Shown here: in pieces, positions 24,105 through 31,846 of the stretch
How positions within the stretch are numbered: the stretch's first letter is position 1
How the letters are laid out: each line of letters begins with the position of its first letter
Source: Streptomyces marokkonensis
GTDB taxonomy: Bacteria > Actinomycetota > Actinomycetes > Streptomycetales > Streptomycetaceae
Length of the DNA stretch: 64,000 nt
Direction of reading: 5' to 3'
NCBI RefSeq assembly: GCF_008312835.1
Contig: NZ_VSKS01000011.1
Span: forward strand, 124,001-188,000
Made by a program: the position numbers and the translations under genes
Notes under the pieces: generated by a model
Told to the model about the DNA's origin: nothing
Seen by the model: the letters and a program-made list of their open reading frames with translations, nothing else
Database searches by the model: none

Positions 24105-25097
24105 ATGTCCCCTTCGTCACTGCCTCCGCACCGCCGCGTCACCGCCGTGGTCCTCCTGGTCCCCGCCCTGGTGGCGCTGGCGCTCTGGGCCTTCGCCTGG
24201 CCGGCGGCCCGCACGGCACCGCGCGATCTGCCGCTCGGCGTCGCCGGCCCCGCCGCCGCCACCGCACCGGTGGAGCAGCGGCTGGCCCAGCAGAAGGGCG
24301 CCTTCGACGTCCACCGCTACGCCGACGGGACCGCCGCCCGCGCCGCCGTCGAGGACCGCGAGGTGTACGGGGCGGTCGTCGTGTCGGCGCAGGGCCCGAC
24401 ACTGCTGACCGCGTCCGCCGCGGGCCCGGCGGTGGCCCAGCTGCTGGAGCAGGCGGTGGCGGACGGCTCCGGCGGCCGCGTCACGACGGTGGACGTGGTG
24501 GCGGCCGCCGAGCGGGATCCACGGGGCGCGGTCCTCAGCACCAGCGTGCTGCCGCTGGCCCTGGCCGGGATCGGGGCCGGCGCCGGGGTGACACTGCTGG
24601 GGCTGCGCGGCGCCCGCGCGGTGGCCGCGCTGACCGGGTCCGCCGCCCTGGTCGGCGCGGTGGCCGCGGGACTGTCGCAGAGCTGGCTGGAGGCCGTACC
24701 GGGCAACTGGTGGACCGTGGCCGGCACGTTCGCACTGGCCGCGCTGGCCATGGGCGCGGCGGTCGCCGGGCTCGCGGCACTGCTCGGGCATCCCGGTGTC
24801 GCACTCGGCGGCTTTGTGATCATGCTGCTCGGCAACCCCTTCTCGGGCGCCTCCTCCGCGCCGGAGATGCTGCCCGAGCCGGCCGGGGCGATCGGCCAGT
24901 GGCTGCCCCCGGGCGCGGGTGTGTCCCTGCTGCGCTCGGTGTCCTTCTTCGACGGCGCGGCCGCCACCGGTCCCCTGCTGACGCTGACCTGGTGGGCGGC
25001 GCTGGGCCTGGGCGCCGTACTCATCGGCGCCGCACCGAAGGGGCGCACGGGGAACGCGGCACCCGCCCCGGAGCGCGACCTGACCCCCGCCGGCTGA
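24105..25097 (+). CDS. ABC-2/YhgE-like membrane protein (TetR-controlled, probable export)
   Basis: This 330-aa protein has one N-terminal helix (about 12-32), an extracytoplasmic Ala-rich domain (about 35-145) and five or six helices (about 145-320), the plan of ABC-2 or YhgE/Pip-type permeases (V-Y-G-A-V-V-V and N-P-F-S-G-A segments). No ATPase gene is adjacent, so it may work without one or with a partner elsewhere. ATG 24105 has GGAG 8 nt upstream. The divergent TetR gene and twin operators suggest induction by a toxic small molecule. The transported compound cannot be predicted. Confidence 0.75.
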   Translation: MSPSSLPPHRRVTAVVLLVPALVALALWAFAWPAARTAPRDLPLGVAGPAAATAPVEQRLAQQKGAFDVHRYADGTAARAAVEDREVYGAVVVSAQGPTLLTASAAGPAVAQLLEQAVADGSGGRVTTVDVVAAAERDPRGAVLSTSVLPLALAGIGAGAGVTLLGLRGARAVAALTGSAALVGAVAAGLSQSWLEAVPGNWWTVAGTFALAALAMGAAVAGLAALLGHPGVALGGFVIMLLGNPFSGASSAPEMLPEPAGAIGQWLPPGAGVSLLRSVSFFDGAAATGPLLTLTWWAALGLGAVLIGAAPKGRTGNAAPAPERDLTPAG

Positions 25098-25136
25098 CCG
25101 CGGGCGCTCCACGGCCGGTCTCCGACGGCAGGCGAA

Positions 25137-25178
25137 CCGCCGCGCACCCCCGTCCGCCACGGCGGGGGTGCGCGGCGG
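25137..25178. terminator. Bidirectional hairpin between membrane protein and antitoxin genes
   Basis: A 15-bp stem CCGCCGCGCACCCCC (25137-25151) / GGGGGTGCGCGGCGG (25164-25178) lies between two convergent genes. Confidence 0.8.
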
Positions 25179-25190
25179 TGTCGTCCGGGC

Positions 25191-25475
25191 CTACGAGGTG
25201 GCCGTCCCCCGGTGCTCGGCGGCGATGCCGAACCGCCGGTGTTCGCGGGGAGCGGACGCGACCTCGCGCACCCCGGCCACCGTGCTGATCACCTGCTCCT
25301 CCGCGGACTCCTGCTGCTGGAGCTCCTCGAGTCGTCGCAGGTCATCGGCGGACACGAGGGCGACCAAGGGCTTGCCGTGCCGGGTCACGACGACACGTTC
25401 ACCGCCGTACACCACGCGGTTGATCAGGTCGGCCAGCTCGGCCCTCGCTCGGGTCACCGGAATCTCGTAGGCCAT
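25191..25475 (-). CDS. Phd/YefM-family antitoxin-like protein without an adjacent toxin
   Basis: This 94-aa protein has the Phd/YefM N-terminal DNA-binding fold: I-P-V-T-R-A-R-A-E-L-A-D-L-I, then G-E-R-V-V-V-T-R-H-G-K-P-L-V-A-L-V-S-A-D-D, then a flexible Gln/Glu-rich region (L-Q-Q-Q-E-S-A-E-E-Q) and C-terminal tail. Such proteins bind TGTACA-containing operators. No Doc, YoeB or RelE-like toxin follows; a terminator ends the gene at once. The gene faces the pseudo-ClpP operon across 67 bp that hold TGTAC palindromes. It is either an orphan regulator or the partner of the divergent genes. Confidence 0.85.
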   Translation of the reverse strand: MAYEIPVTRARAELADLINRVVYGGERVVVTRHGKPLVALVSADDLRRLEELQQQESAEEQVISTVAGVREVASAPREHRRFGIAAEHRGTATS

Positions 25476-25492
25476 GGGCCCATCATAACGTC

Positions 25493-25518
25493 ATGTACGT
25501 CCTGTACATTTTTTACAG
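25493..25518. promoter_or_regulatory. TGTAC palindromes shared by antitoxin and ClpP-like genes
   Basis: ATGTAC-GTCCT-GTACAT (25493-25509) and CTGTA-CATTTTT-TACAG (25502-25518) overlap. They match the TGTACA core bound by YefM/Phd antitoxins. The stretch is AT-rich against its surroundings and should contain both promoters. Confidence 0.65.
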
Positions 25519-25542
25519 ACGCCACCAGACAGGAGGGGCCTC

Positions 25543-26178
25543 ATGACCCGACCGTCCGCCCATTACGTCCTGCCCGAGTTCACGGAACGCACGGCATCCG
25601 GACAACGGACGATGGATCCCTACGCGAAGCTGCTCCAGGAGCGGATCGTCATTCTCGGGACCCGGATCGACGAGACGTCCGCGAACGACGTGATGGCCCA
25701 GTTCATGTACCTCGAGCACCACGCCTCCGACCGGGACATCTCGCTCTACGTCAACTCCCCCGGCGGCTCCTTCCACGCCATGTCGGCGATCCACGACACG
25801 CTGCGCTTCGTCACCTGCGACGTGGAGACGGTCTGCCTGGGCCGGGCGGAGGGAGCCGCCGCGCTGCTGCTGGCCGCCGGCACCCCGGGCAAGCGGTTCG
25901 TGCTGCCCGGCTCCCGCCTGGTGCTCCGCCAGCCGGCCCTCCCGGAGCCGGTCGAGGGGCGGACGAGCGATCTGGCGATCCGGTCGCAGGAGCTGACCCG
26001 GATCCGGGCCCGCATGGAGGAGATGCTCGTCCGGTACACGGGCCGCACAGCGGAGCAGGTCCGGGCCGACGTCGAGCGGGACACGGTCCTCGACGCGCAG
26101 GGGGCGGTGGACCACGGCCTGGCGGACCGGATCGTGCCCCACCGCAGGGCCACGCACCCGGGCACCGGCGCGAGGTGA
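25543..26178 (+). CDS. ClpP-family protein with lost catalytic Ser and His (predicted pseudoprotease)
   Basis: This 211-aa protein keeps the ClpP fold: [11 protein letters not shown], the oxyanion strand N-S-P-G-G-S at 71-76, A-I-H-D-T-L, and A-A-G-T-P-G-K-R-F. Lined up with E. coli ClpP, the active-site segment G-Q-A-A-S-M-G-A reads G-R-A-E-G-A-A-A, so the nucleophile is Gly104. The catalytic His segment R-V-M-I-H-Q-P reads R-L-V-L-R-Q-P, so His is Arg129. The Asp of E-R-D (Asp180) remains. It cannot work as a serine protease by the normal mechanism, and may join mixed ClpP rings like cyanobacterial ClpR. ATG 25543 has AGGAGGGG upstream. A small gene follows 7 bp later. Confidence 0.88.
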   Translation: MTRPSAHYVLPEFTERTASGQRTMDPYAKLLQERIVILGTRIDETSANDVMAQFMYLEHHASDRDISLYVNSPGGSFHAMSAIHDTLRFVTCDVETVCLGRAEGAAALLLAAGTPGKRFVLPGSRLVLRQPALPEPVEGRTSDLAIRSQELTRIRARMEEMLVRYTGRTAEQVRADVERDTVLDAQGAVDHGLADRIVPHRRATHPGTGAR

Positions 26179-26185
26179 GCCGCGG

Positions 26186-26494
26186 ATGCTTCCCCCGGAA
26201 CTGCCTCCCCTGCCCGCGCTGACCCGCGCGGAGGCCGAGTTGATCGACCGTTACCTCGAGGTCGTGGACCTGCTCGGCCGGATCAACCCGGCTCTGGCCG
26301 GTGACACCTACGGCGGGCTGCGCGCGGCCCAGGCCCTGGTCGGCAAGGCCGTCGCGCTGCGCGACGCGCTGACCGTGATGCACCGCCGCGGCGAGACCGA
26401 CCTGCACTCCGCCACCCTGGCCCGGGCGCTGCGGGTGCTGGACGGCGAGCGGCGCACGGCGCGGGTCACGTTGCCGCCGGAGTCCGGGAGTTGA
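26186..26494 (+). CDS. Small helical protein cotranscribed with the ClpP-like gene
   Basis: This 102-aa soluble protein is mostly helical: L-T-R-A-E-A-E-L-I-D-R-Y-L-E-V-V-D-L-L-G, then A-A-Q-A-L-V-G-K-A-V-A-L-R-D-A-L, then L-A-R-A-L-R-V-L. It has no signal peptide or membrane segment. It starts 7 bp after the clpP-like stop, so it is almost surely in the same operon. I do not recognise the family. Its size and charge would suit an adaptor or a ring-binding partner of the ClpP-like protein, but this is inference from position only. Confidence 0.7.
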   Translation: MLPPELPPLPALTRAEAELIDRYLEVVDLLGRINPALAGDTYGGLRAAQALVGKAVALRDALTVMHRRGETDLHSATLARALRVLDGERRTARVTLPPESGS

Positions 26495-26779
26495 CGCCGG
26501 CACGCCCGCGGACGACGGCCCGGACGGCGGTGCGCCACGCCGGGAGGTGAAACGGACCAAACGGCGTACCCCCATCCGGCGTAGACGAACCTCCTGTTTT
26601 CGGGCGGTTCGAGTTGCACAACCCACGCGCCCTGAGGTCGGAATGAGGTGTTCCGCCGCTGGTCCGGGGCTCCCCCGCCCCCTGGACGGCGGATCGAACA
26701 GGGCAGTGTCCACCCGAACGGGTGAGTGGTGAGTAACAACACAAACCCCCCGTTCCGTTGGGTTTTCGATCGCGTCATG

Positions 26780-27012
26780 AGCCAAGATCCCTGACTGACG
26801 ACAAGACCCCGCCGCCGCGGCGGGGCGATCCGGGCGGACGCCGAGTCCTGCCGCCGCCCGGATGACCGGTCGACAGGAGTGGATCGGCAGGAGTGGAGGA
26901 CCCAAGCACGACGGGTCGCCGGGACGTCCGTTCCGAGCAGCCCTTGGGGTGAAGCCGCACTCGTGCGGCCGGGCCACTTCGCCAGCCCGAATCCGACAGG
27001 TCATCCTTCACA
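26780..27012 (+). promoter_or_regulatory. ydaO/yuaA c-di-AMP riboswitch upstream of nlpC/P60 gene
   Basis: The 540-bp gene-free stretch 26495-27034 holds a typical actinobacterial ydaO element. Hallmarks are GGAGTGGAGGACCCAAG (26890-26906), CCTTGGGGTGAAGCCG (26942-26957) and the GGGCCACTTCGCC ... CCCGAATCCGACAG block (26970-26999). These are the same conserved blocks found before Streptomyces rpfA and cell wall hydrolase genes. High c-di-AMP turns such genes off. The exact ends are approximate. I see nothing definite in 26495-26780 beyond the presumed promoter. Confidence 0.9.
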
Positions 27013-27034
27013 GGCGGCTGACGAAGGGTTGCGC

Positions 27035-27508
27035 ATGACTGCGCTCAATCGTGTCCCGTCTCTCATGGCCCGCGCCGGTACGGCCTCGGCCCTCACCCTG
27101 GCCGCCGTGGGCGCCTCCATCGTGGTCCCCGGAACCGCCTCGGAGGCAGCCGCCGCGACCTCCGCCACCAAGGCACTGCGCGTCGCCGCGTCCAAGAAGG
27201 GCGCGCCGTACCAGTGGGGCGCCACAGGACCGCACCGCTTCGACTGCTCGGGGCTGACGCTGTACTCGTTCAAGAAGGCGGGCAAGAAGCTGCCGCGCAC
27301 CGCCGCCCAGCAGTACAACAAGGCGCGCCACATCTCCGCCGGCAGCCGCAGGGCCGGAGACCTGGTGTTCTTCCACTCGGGCGGCTACGTCTACCACGTC
27401 GGCATCTACGCCGGTAAGGGCAAGATCTGGCACGCCCCGAAGACCGGGGACGTGGTGCGTCTGCAGAAGATCTGGACCCGGAGCGTCTCGTACGGCCGGG
27501 TGGGGTGA
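27035..27508 (+). CDS. Secreted NlpC/P60 peptidoglycan hydrolase
   Basis: This 157-aa exported endopeptidase cleaves peptide stems of peptidoglycan. A signal peptide (basic start, core A-S-A-L-T-L-A-A-V-G-A-S-I-V-V) ends near A-S-E-A-A-A-A. The catalytic Cys is in R-F-D-C-S-G-L, the His in V-Y-H-V-G-I-Y, with the third polar residue in W-H-A-P-K-T-G. It is a minimal enzyme with no binding domain. ATG 27035 has GAAGGG 7 nt upstream; TTG 27029 is too close. Expression is predicted to be set by the c-di-AMP riboswitch, coupling wall hydrolysis to osmotic or developmental state. Confidence 0.92.
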   Translation: MTALNRVPSLMARAGTASALTLAAVGASIVVPGTASEAAAATSATKALRVAASKKGAPYQWGATGPHRFDCSGLTLYSFKKAGKKLPRTAAQQYNKARHISAGSRRAGDLVFFHSGGYVYHVGIYAGKGKIWHAPKTGDVVRLQKIWTRSVSYGRVG

Positions 27509-27558
27509 GCCGGCGGGGGGCGGCGGCGCCCGGCAGGTGCCGCCGCCCCCGCCGGCTC
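27507..27558. terminator. Bidirectional hairpin after nlpC/P60 gene
   Basis: A stem of about 20 bp, GAGCCGGCGGGGG(G)CGGCGGC with GCCGCCGCCCCCGCCGGCTC, has one bulged G. It starts at the nlpC stop and serves the convergent HATPase gene too. Confidence 0.75.
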
Positions 27559-27573
27559 GAGCACGCGTGGTCC

Positions 27574-28044
27574 CTACGGTTCCTGCTGTCCCGCCGCCGT
27601 GACCGCTTCGGCGGCGGCCTGGACGGTCCAGGTCCAGGGCAGGTGGACCGAGACGGTCTTGCCGCCCTCACGCGTGGGGCGGATCCTGAGCCTTCCGCCG
27701 CACTCCGCCATCAGCCAGCGGATGATGACGAGCCCGCGGCCGTTGTCCTGCTGGACGGCGGCGGGCAGCCGCTTGGGGAAACGGGGGTGACTGTCCGTCA
27801 CCCCGATGTACACCCGTTCATCGCGGACCAGAGCGACGTCCACCGTGAACGTGGGTGACTGCCCGAACGTGTGCTGCACCGCGTTCGTGGCGAGTTCGGA
27901 GACGATCAGCCGCACGGTGTCGGACAGCTCCGTCTCCGCCGGCATGCCCCATTCCACCAGCGTGCCCACCACGTGGGCCCGTGCGGCGGAGACCGAGGCG
28001 GGATCGCTCGGCAGAGTGATGGATGCTTCCAGATGGTCTGCCAT
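27574..28044 (-). CDS. RsbW-like ATPase (anti-sigma/AbaA-type regulator)
   Basis: This 156-aa single-domain HATPase_c_2 protein carries the N box E-L-A-T-N-A-V-Q-H, the G1-like V-T-D-S-H-P segment and G2-like N-G-R-G-L. Such proteins act as anti-sigma or anti-anti-sigma kinases in Streptomyces. ATG 28044 has AAGGGA upstream. It is divergent from an XRE/DUF5753 regulator and a DUF397 gene, the typical layout of WhiJ-like clusters, where the three products are thought to work together. The target protein is not known. Confidence 0.85.
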   Translation of the reverse strand: MADHLEASITLPSDPASVSAARAHVVGTLVEWGMPAETELSDTVRLIVSELATNAVQHTFGQSPTFTVDVALVRDERVYIGVTDSHPRFPKRLPAAVQQDNGRGLVIIRWLMAECGGRLRIRPTREGGKTVSVHLPWTWTVQAAAEAVTAAGQQEP

Positions 28045-28170
28045 GGCGAGTCGTCCCTTTCCCACGGGACCGCAGTCCGACACGGAGCGGTTGGTTCGAG
28101 TACGGTCCCGCACTGGTGCTTCGTCGCCAGACTGCCACCACCGCACGGCGCTGGGCGGCGATCCACCAGG

Positions 28171-28180
28171 ATATGCATAT
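28171..28180. promoter_or_regulatory. AT-rich palindrome in the divergent WhiJ-type region
   Basis: The perfect palindrome ATATGCATAT stands out in GC-rich sequence between the HATPase and XRE genes (28045-28255). It may be an operator or part of the divergent promoters. Confidence 0.4.
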
Positions 28181-28255
28181 ATCTGTCGCTCAAAGCGGTG
28201 AACTCTGCGACGCGAGACCGTATACGGGCGACTCGGAAGGAGTAAGGAGAAGCCC

Positions 28256-29116
28256 ATGCAGCACGGTCCCGCGGTGCGCCGCCGGAAACTGGGCGCCGAA
28301 CTGCGCGCGCTGCGCACCTCGGCGGGACTCACCAGCGGTGAGGCGGCCCGGCTGGCGGGCTGGCACCAGTCGAAGGTGAGCCGGATCGAGACGGGCACGA
28401 GCGGGGTGAAACCGGCCGATGTGCGGTCGCTGCTCGACGTCTACGGGGTGGCCGACCGGCAGTTGCGGGAGTTGCTGCTGGTGCTGTCGGGCAGTGGTGA
28501 CGACGGTGGCCGGCACCACTGGTGGCACGCCTACCGCGGTGTACTGCCGCCCACCTACCGGGACTTCATCAGCCTGGAGTCGCAGGCGAGCGCGATGCGC
28601 ACCCTGGAGACCACGGTGATCCCGGGACTGCTGCAGACGCCGGAGTACGCGCGGGCGGTGACCGAGGCCGCCCTGGAGGGCACCTCGGCGGAGCGCCTGG
28701 ACGCCCTGGTGGAGGTGCGGCTGGCCCGCCAGGACGTACTGCGGGCCGAGCCTCCTCTGGAGCTCAGCGCGGTCCTGGACGAGGCGGTGCTGCGCCGGGA
28801 GGTCGGCGGTCCCGGAGTGATGAGCCGGCAGCTGAACCGGCTGGTCGAGGCGGCCCGGCTGCCGCACGTGCGGTTGCAGGTCCTGCCGTTCTCCGCCGGG
28901 GCGCACATCGGCGTCACCGGCCCTTTCGTCATCTTTTCGTTTTCGCGCACTTCTGATCTCGATGTGGTTGTTCTCGACCACTTGACGAGTAGCCTCCACC
29001 TGGAGCGGAAAGAAGACCTCCGGGCCTATGTGGAGGCCTTCAACGCCCTTTCGCATCACGCCCTTTCACCCGAGGACTCGTTGGATTTCATCGCCGGTAC
29101 AGCAGCCGGCGCGTAA
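28256..29116 (+). CDS. XRE-family regulator with DUF5753 domain (WhiJ-like)
   Basis: This 286-aa protein has an N-terminal helix-turn-helix (residues 8-65, L-R-A-L-R-T-S-A-G-L-T-S-G-E-A-A-R, W-H-Q-S-K-V-S-R-I-E) and a DUF5753 domain (about 95-275, with Y-R-D-F-I-S-L-E, V-I-P-G-L-L-Q-T-P-E-Y-A-R and R-Q-D-V-L). Streptomyces encode dozens of these, usually with a DUF397 partner; WhiJ itself controls sporulation. ATG 28256 has AAGGAG upstream. The DUF397 gene begins 9 bp after its stop. It is probably a repressor whose DNA binding is relieved by the small partner. Confidence 0.9.
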   Translation: MQHGPAVRRRKLGAELRALRTSAGLTSGEAARLAGWHQSKVSRIETGTSGVKPADVRSLLDVYGVADRQLRELLLVLSGSGDDGGRHHWWHAYRGVLPPTYRDFISLESQASAMRTLETTVIPGLLQTPEYARAVTEAALEGTSAERLDALVEVRLARQDVLRAEPPLELSAVLDEAVLRREVGGPGVMSRQLNRLVEAARLPHVRLQVLPFSAGAHIGVTGPFVIFSFSRTSDLDVVVLDHLTSSLHLERKEDLRAYVEAFNALSHHALSPEDSLDFIAGTAAGA

Positions 29117-29125
29117 GGAGGCACG

Positions 29126-29350
29126 ATGCCCGCACCGCCTCGGACCATCCCTTGCAGCCTCGACCTGCGCGATGTGCGCTGGCTGCGCAGCAGCTACAGC
29201 ACGGGCGCCAACAACTGCGTCGAGACGGCCCGGCCGGCCGCAGGCCCCCTGGCCGGACTCCTCGCCGTGCGCGACTCCAAGGCCCCGGACGGGCCGGCGC
29301 TGCTCTTCTCCCCCGCGAGCTGGGCGGAGTTCGTGACCGCGGTCGGCTGA
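29126..29350 (+). CDS. DUF397 small partner protein
   Basis: This 74-aa protein of the DUF397 family shows W-L-R-S-S-Y-S-T-G-A-N-N-C-V-E, then L-A-V-R-D-S-K-A-P-D-G-P-A-L-L-F, then W-A-E-F-V-T-A-V, the standard order. It lies 9 bp after the XRE gene and is almost surely cotranscribed. DUF397 proteins are thought to bind and modulate their cognate XRE/DUF5753 regulator. Confidence 0.92.
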   Translation: MPAPPRTIPCSLDLRDVRWLRSSYSTGANNCVETARPAAGPLAGLLAVRDSKAPDGPALLFSPASWAEFVTAVG

Positions 29351-29419
29351 CCCGGCCCCACGTCCACCGATCCCGCCGTCAACCGTTCCTCGCGCGACGC
29401 ACGGCCGTGCCACGCCGAC

Positions 29420-30547
29420 TCATGGCCGCGTTTCGCCGATCACCCGTACAGCGCGTTCGATCTCTGCCCCGGACAGGTCCGCGCGGGCGGTCAGTCTGAG
29501 CCGTGAGATGCCGTCGGGCACGGAAGGAGGACGGAAACAGCCCACGGACAGGCCGGCCGCCCGGCAGTCGGCCGCCCATCGCACGGCCTGCTCCGGGGAA
29601 GGGGCGCGCACGGAGACGACCGCGGCGTCCGGGCGCACCGCCTCCAGACCCGCGGCCGTCAGCCGGCCGTACAGTTCGCGCGCCACCGCGCCCGCCCGTG
29701 CCGCACGGGCGGGCTCCCGGCGCAGCAGCCGGAGGGCCGCCAGGGCCGCACCCGCCGCCGCCGGGGCGAGACCCGTGTCGAAGATGAACGTCCGCGCCGC
29801 GTTGACCAGATGCTCGATCACCCGGGCCGGGCCGAGCACCGCTCCGCCCTGGCTGCCGAGCGACTTGGACAGGGTCACCGTCACCACGACGTCCCCGGCG
29901 CCCGCGACGCCCGCCGCGTGCGGGGCCCCGCGGCCGCCGTCGCCCAGTACGCCGAGGCCGTGCGCGTCGTCGAGCACCAGACCCGCGCCGTACTCACGGC
30001 ACGCCTCGGCCAGTCCCGCGAGCGGGGCGGCGTCGCCGTCCACCGAGAAGACCGTGTCGGAGACGGCCACCGCGGGCCCGTCGTGGCCGCCGAGCGCCTT
30101 GCGCACGGCGTCGGGATCGGAGTGCGCCACGACCTGTGTCGTCCCGCGGGCCAGCCGGCAGCCGTCGATCAGGGAGGCGTGGTTGCCCGCGTCGGAGACG
30201 ATCAGGGAGCCGTGCGGGGCCAGCGCGGTGACGGCGGCGAGGTTGGCCGCGTAGCCCGAGGAGAAGACCAGGGCCGCCTCGAAGCCGCAGAATCCGGCCA
30301 GCTCGCGTTCCAGTTCCGCGTGGAGTTCGGTGGTACCGGTGACGAGCCGGGAGCCGGTCGCACCTCCGCCCCAGGTCCGCGCGGCCCGCGCGGCGCCCTC
30401 GGTGACCTTGGGGTGCCGGGCCAGACCCAGGTAGTCGTTGCTCGCCAGATCGAGCAGCGGCGTGCCGGCGGGCCGGGGGCGCAGGGTGCGGACCAGCCCG
30501 GCCCGGCGGCGCAGTTCCGCCTGCTCGTCGATCCAGCCGAACGCCAT
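29420..30547 (-). CDS. bioF: 8-amino-7-oxononanoate synthase
   Basis: This 375-aa PLP alpha-oxoamine synthase condenses pimeloyl-ACP/CoA with alanine, the first step in building the biotin rings. Diagnostic segments are [34 protein letters not shown] and the PLP Lys in [14 protein letters not shown] 30547 has CCGGAGG upstream. It is divergent from bioBAD, with 147 bp between that hold an inverted repeat. The four genes cover the steps from pimeloyl thioester to biotin. Confidence 0.95.
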   Translation of the reverse strand: MAFGWIDEQAELRRRAGLVRTLRPRPAGTPLLDLASNDYLGLARHPKVTEGAARAARTWGGGATGSRLVTGTTELHAELERELAGFCGFEAALVFSSGYAANLAAVTALAPHGSLIVSDAGNHASLIDGCRLARGTTQVVAHSDPDAVRKALGGHDGPAVAVSDTVFSVDGDAAPLAGLAEACREYGAGLVLDDAHGLGVLGDGGRGAPHAAGVAGAGDVVVTVTLSKSLGSQGGAVLGPARVIEHLVNAARTFIFDTGLAPAAAGAALAALRLLRREPARAARAGAVARELYGRLTAAGLEAVRPDAAVVSVRAPSPEQAVRWAADCRAAGLSVGCFRPPSVPDGISRLRLTARADLSGAEIERAVRVIGETRP

Positions 30548-30608
30548 GGGTCCTCCGGGGATTTTGTAGGCAGTGCACAGACACTAGCGGGAGGCCGGGC
30601 GGACCACT

Positions 30609-30626
30609 GTGTGGCGATACCCACAC
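30609..30626. promoter_or_regulatory. Inverted repeat in the bioF/bioB divergent region
   Basis: GTGTGG-CGATAC-CCACAC is a perfect 6-bp inverted repeat with a 6-bp spacer, mid-way between bioF and bioB. It does not look like the BioQ or BirA operators I know, so the binding protein is unknown. Confidence 0.5.
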
Positions 30627-30694
30627 CTCCGAGCGCCTCTGTTGTACGAACTCTCCTTGGCCCGAGTGGGTCGGGTACGACAGGATCGGCTCTC

Positions 30695-31846
30695 ATGGAC
30701 CTGCTGAACACGCTGGTGGACAAGGGGCTTCGGCGCGAGACGCCGACCCGCGCGGAAGCACTGGCCGTCCTCGCGACGTCCGACGACGACCTGCTCGATG
30801 TGGTGGCCGCGGCCGGAAAGGTGCGCCGGCACTGGTTCGGCCGGCGGGTGAAACTGAACTATCTCGTCAACCTCAAGTCCGGCCTGTGCCCGGAGGACTG
30901 CTCGTACTGCTCCCAGCGGCTCGGCTCCAAGGCCGACATCCTGAAGTACACCTGGCTCAAGCCGGACGAGGCGTCACAGGCGGCCGCCGCCGGTCTCGCG
31001 GGCGGTGCCAAGCGGGTGTGCCTGGTGGCCAGCGGCCGGGGTCCGACCGACCGTGACGTGGACCGGGTCTCCGACACCATCAAGGCGATCAAGGAGCGAC
31101 ACGAGGGCGTCGAGGTGTGCGCCTGTCTGGGTCTGCTCTCCGACGGCCAGGCGGAGCGGCTGCGCGAGGCGGGTGCGGACGCCTACAACCACAACCTCAA
31201 CACGTCCGAGTCGACCTACGGGGACATCACGACCACGCACACGTACGCCGACCGGGTGGACACGGTGCACAAGGCGCACGCGGCCGGTCTCTCCGCCTGC
31301 TCGGGGCTGATCGCCGGCATGGGCGAGTCCGACGAGGACCTGGTCGACGTGGTCTTCTCGCTGCGCGAGCTGGACCCGGACTCCGTACCGGTCAACTTCC
31401 TGATCCCGTTCGAGGGGACGCCGCTCGCGAAGGAGTGGAACCTGACCCCGCAGCGGTGTCTGCGCATCCTGGCGATGGTGCGGTTCGTCTGCCCGGACGT
31501 CGAGGTGCGGATCGCCGGCGGCCGTGAGGTCCATCTGCGCACCATGCAGCCGCTCGCGCTGCACCTGGCCAACTCGATCTTCCTCGGCGACTACCTGACC
31601 AGCGAGGGCCAGGCCGGCAAGGCGGACCTGGAGATGATCACGGACGCCGGTTTCGAGGTGGAGGGCACCGACCGGGTGACGCTGCCCGAGCACCGCGCGG
31701 GCGGCGGCTGCGGGTCCCACGAGGGCGGCGGAGCGTGCGGTCCGGCGGCCGCGGACTCCTGCGGGAGCGCGGCGGAGGAGGCGCGCCCGGATCTGGTCGC
31801 CGTGCGCCGGCGAGGCGCCGGAACGGACCTCGCGCCCAATGCCTGA
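30695..31846 (+). CDS. bioB: Biotin synthase with a Cys-containing C-terminal extension
   Basis: This 383-aa radical SAM enzyme inserts sulfur into dethiobiotin. The SAM cluster motif is C-P-E-D-C-S-Y-C (CX3CX2C). Second-cluster ligands include Cys in C-A-C-L-G, Cys in S-A-C-S-G-L-I and the Arg of [17 protein letters not shown] is conserved. After the barrel comes an extension of about 50 residues with Gly-rich C-G-S-H and three Cys, not part of the E. coli enzyme. ATG 30695 has AGGATC 8 nt upstream. bioA overlaps its end by 8 bp. Confidence 0.95.
   Translation: MDLLNTLVDKGLRRETPTRAEALAVLATSDDDLLDVVAAAGKVRRHWFGRRVKLNYLVNLKSGLCPEDCSYCSQRLGSKADILKYTWLKPDEASQAAAAGLAGGAKRVCLVASGRGPTDRDVDRVSDTIKAIKERHEGVEVCACLGLLSDGQAERLREAGADAYNHNLNTSESTYGDITTTHTYADRVDTVHKAHAAGLSACSGLIAGMGESDEDLVDVVFSLRELDPDSVPVNFLIPFEGTPLAKEWNLTPQRCLRILAMVRFVCPDVEVRIAGGREVHLRTMQPLALHLANSIFLGDYLTSEGQAGKADLEMITDAGFEVEGTDRVTLPEHRAGGGCGSHEGGGACGPAAADSCGSAAEEARPDLVAVRRRGAGTDLAPNA

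Noticed and set aside
26308-26778. Minus-strand frame opposite the small ClpP-operon gene and riboswitch promoter region
   Set aside because: Mixed composition, no start site, and it overlaps a better supported plus-strand gene.
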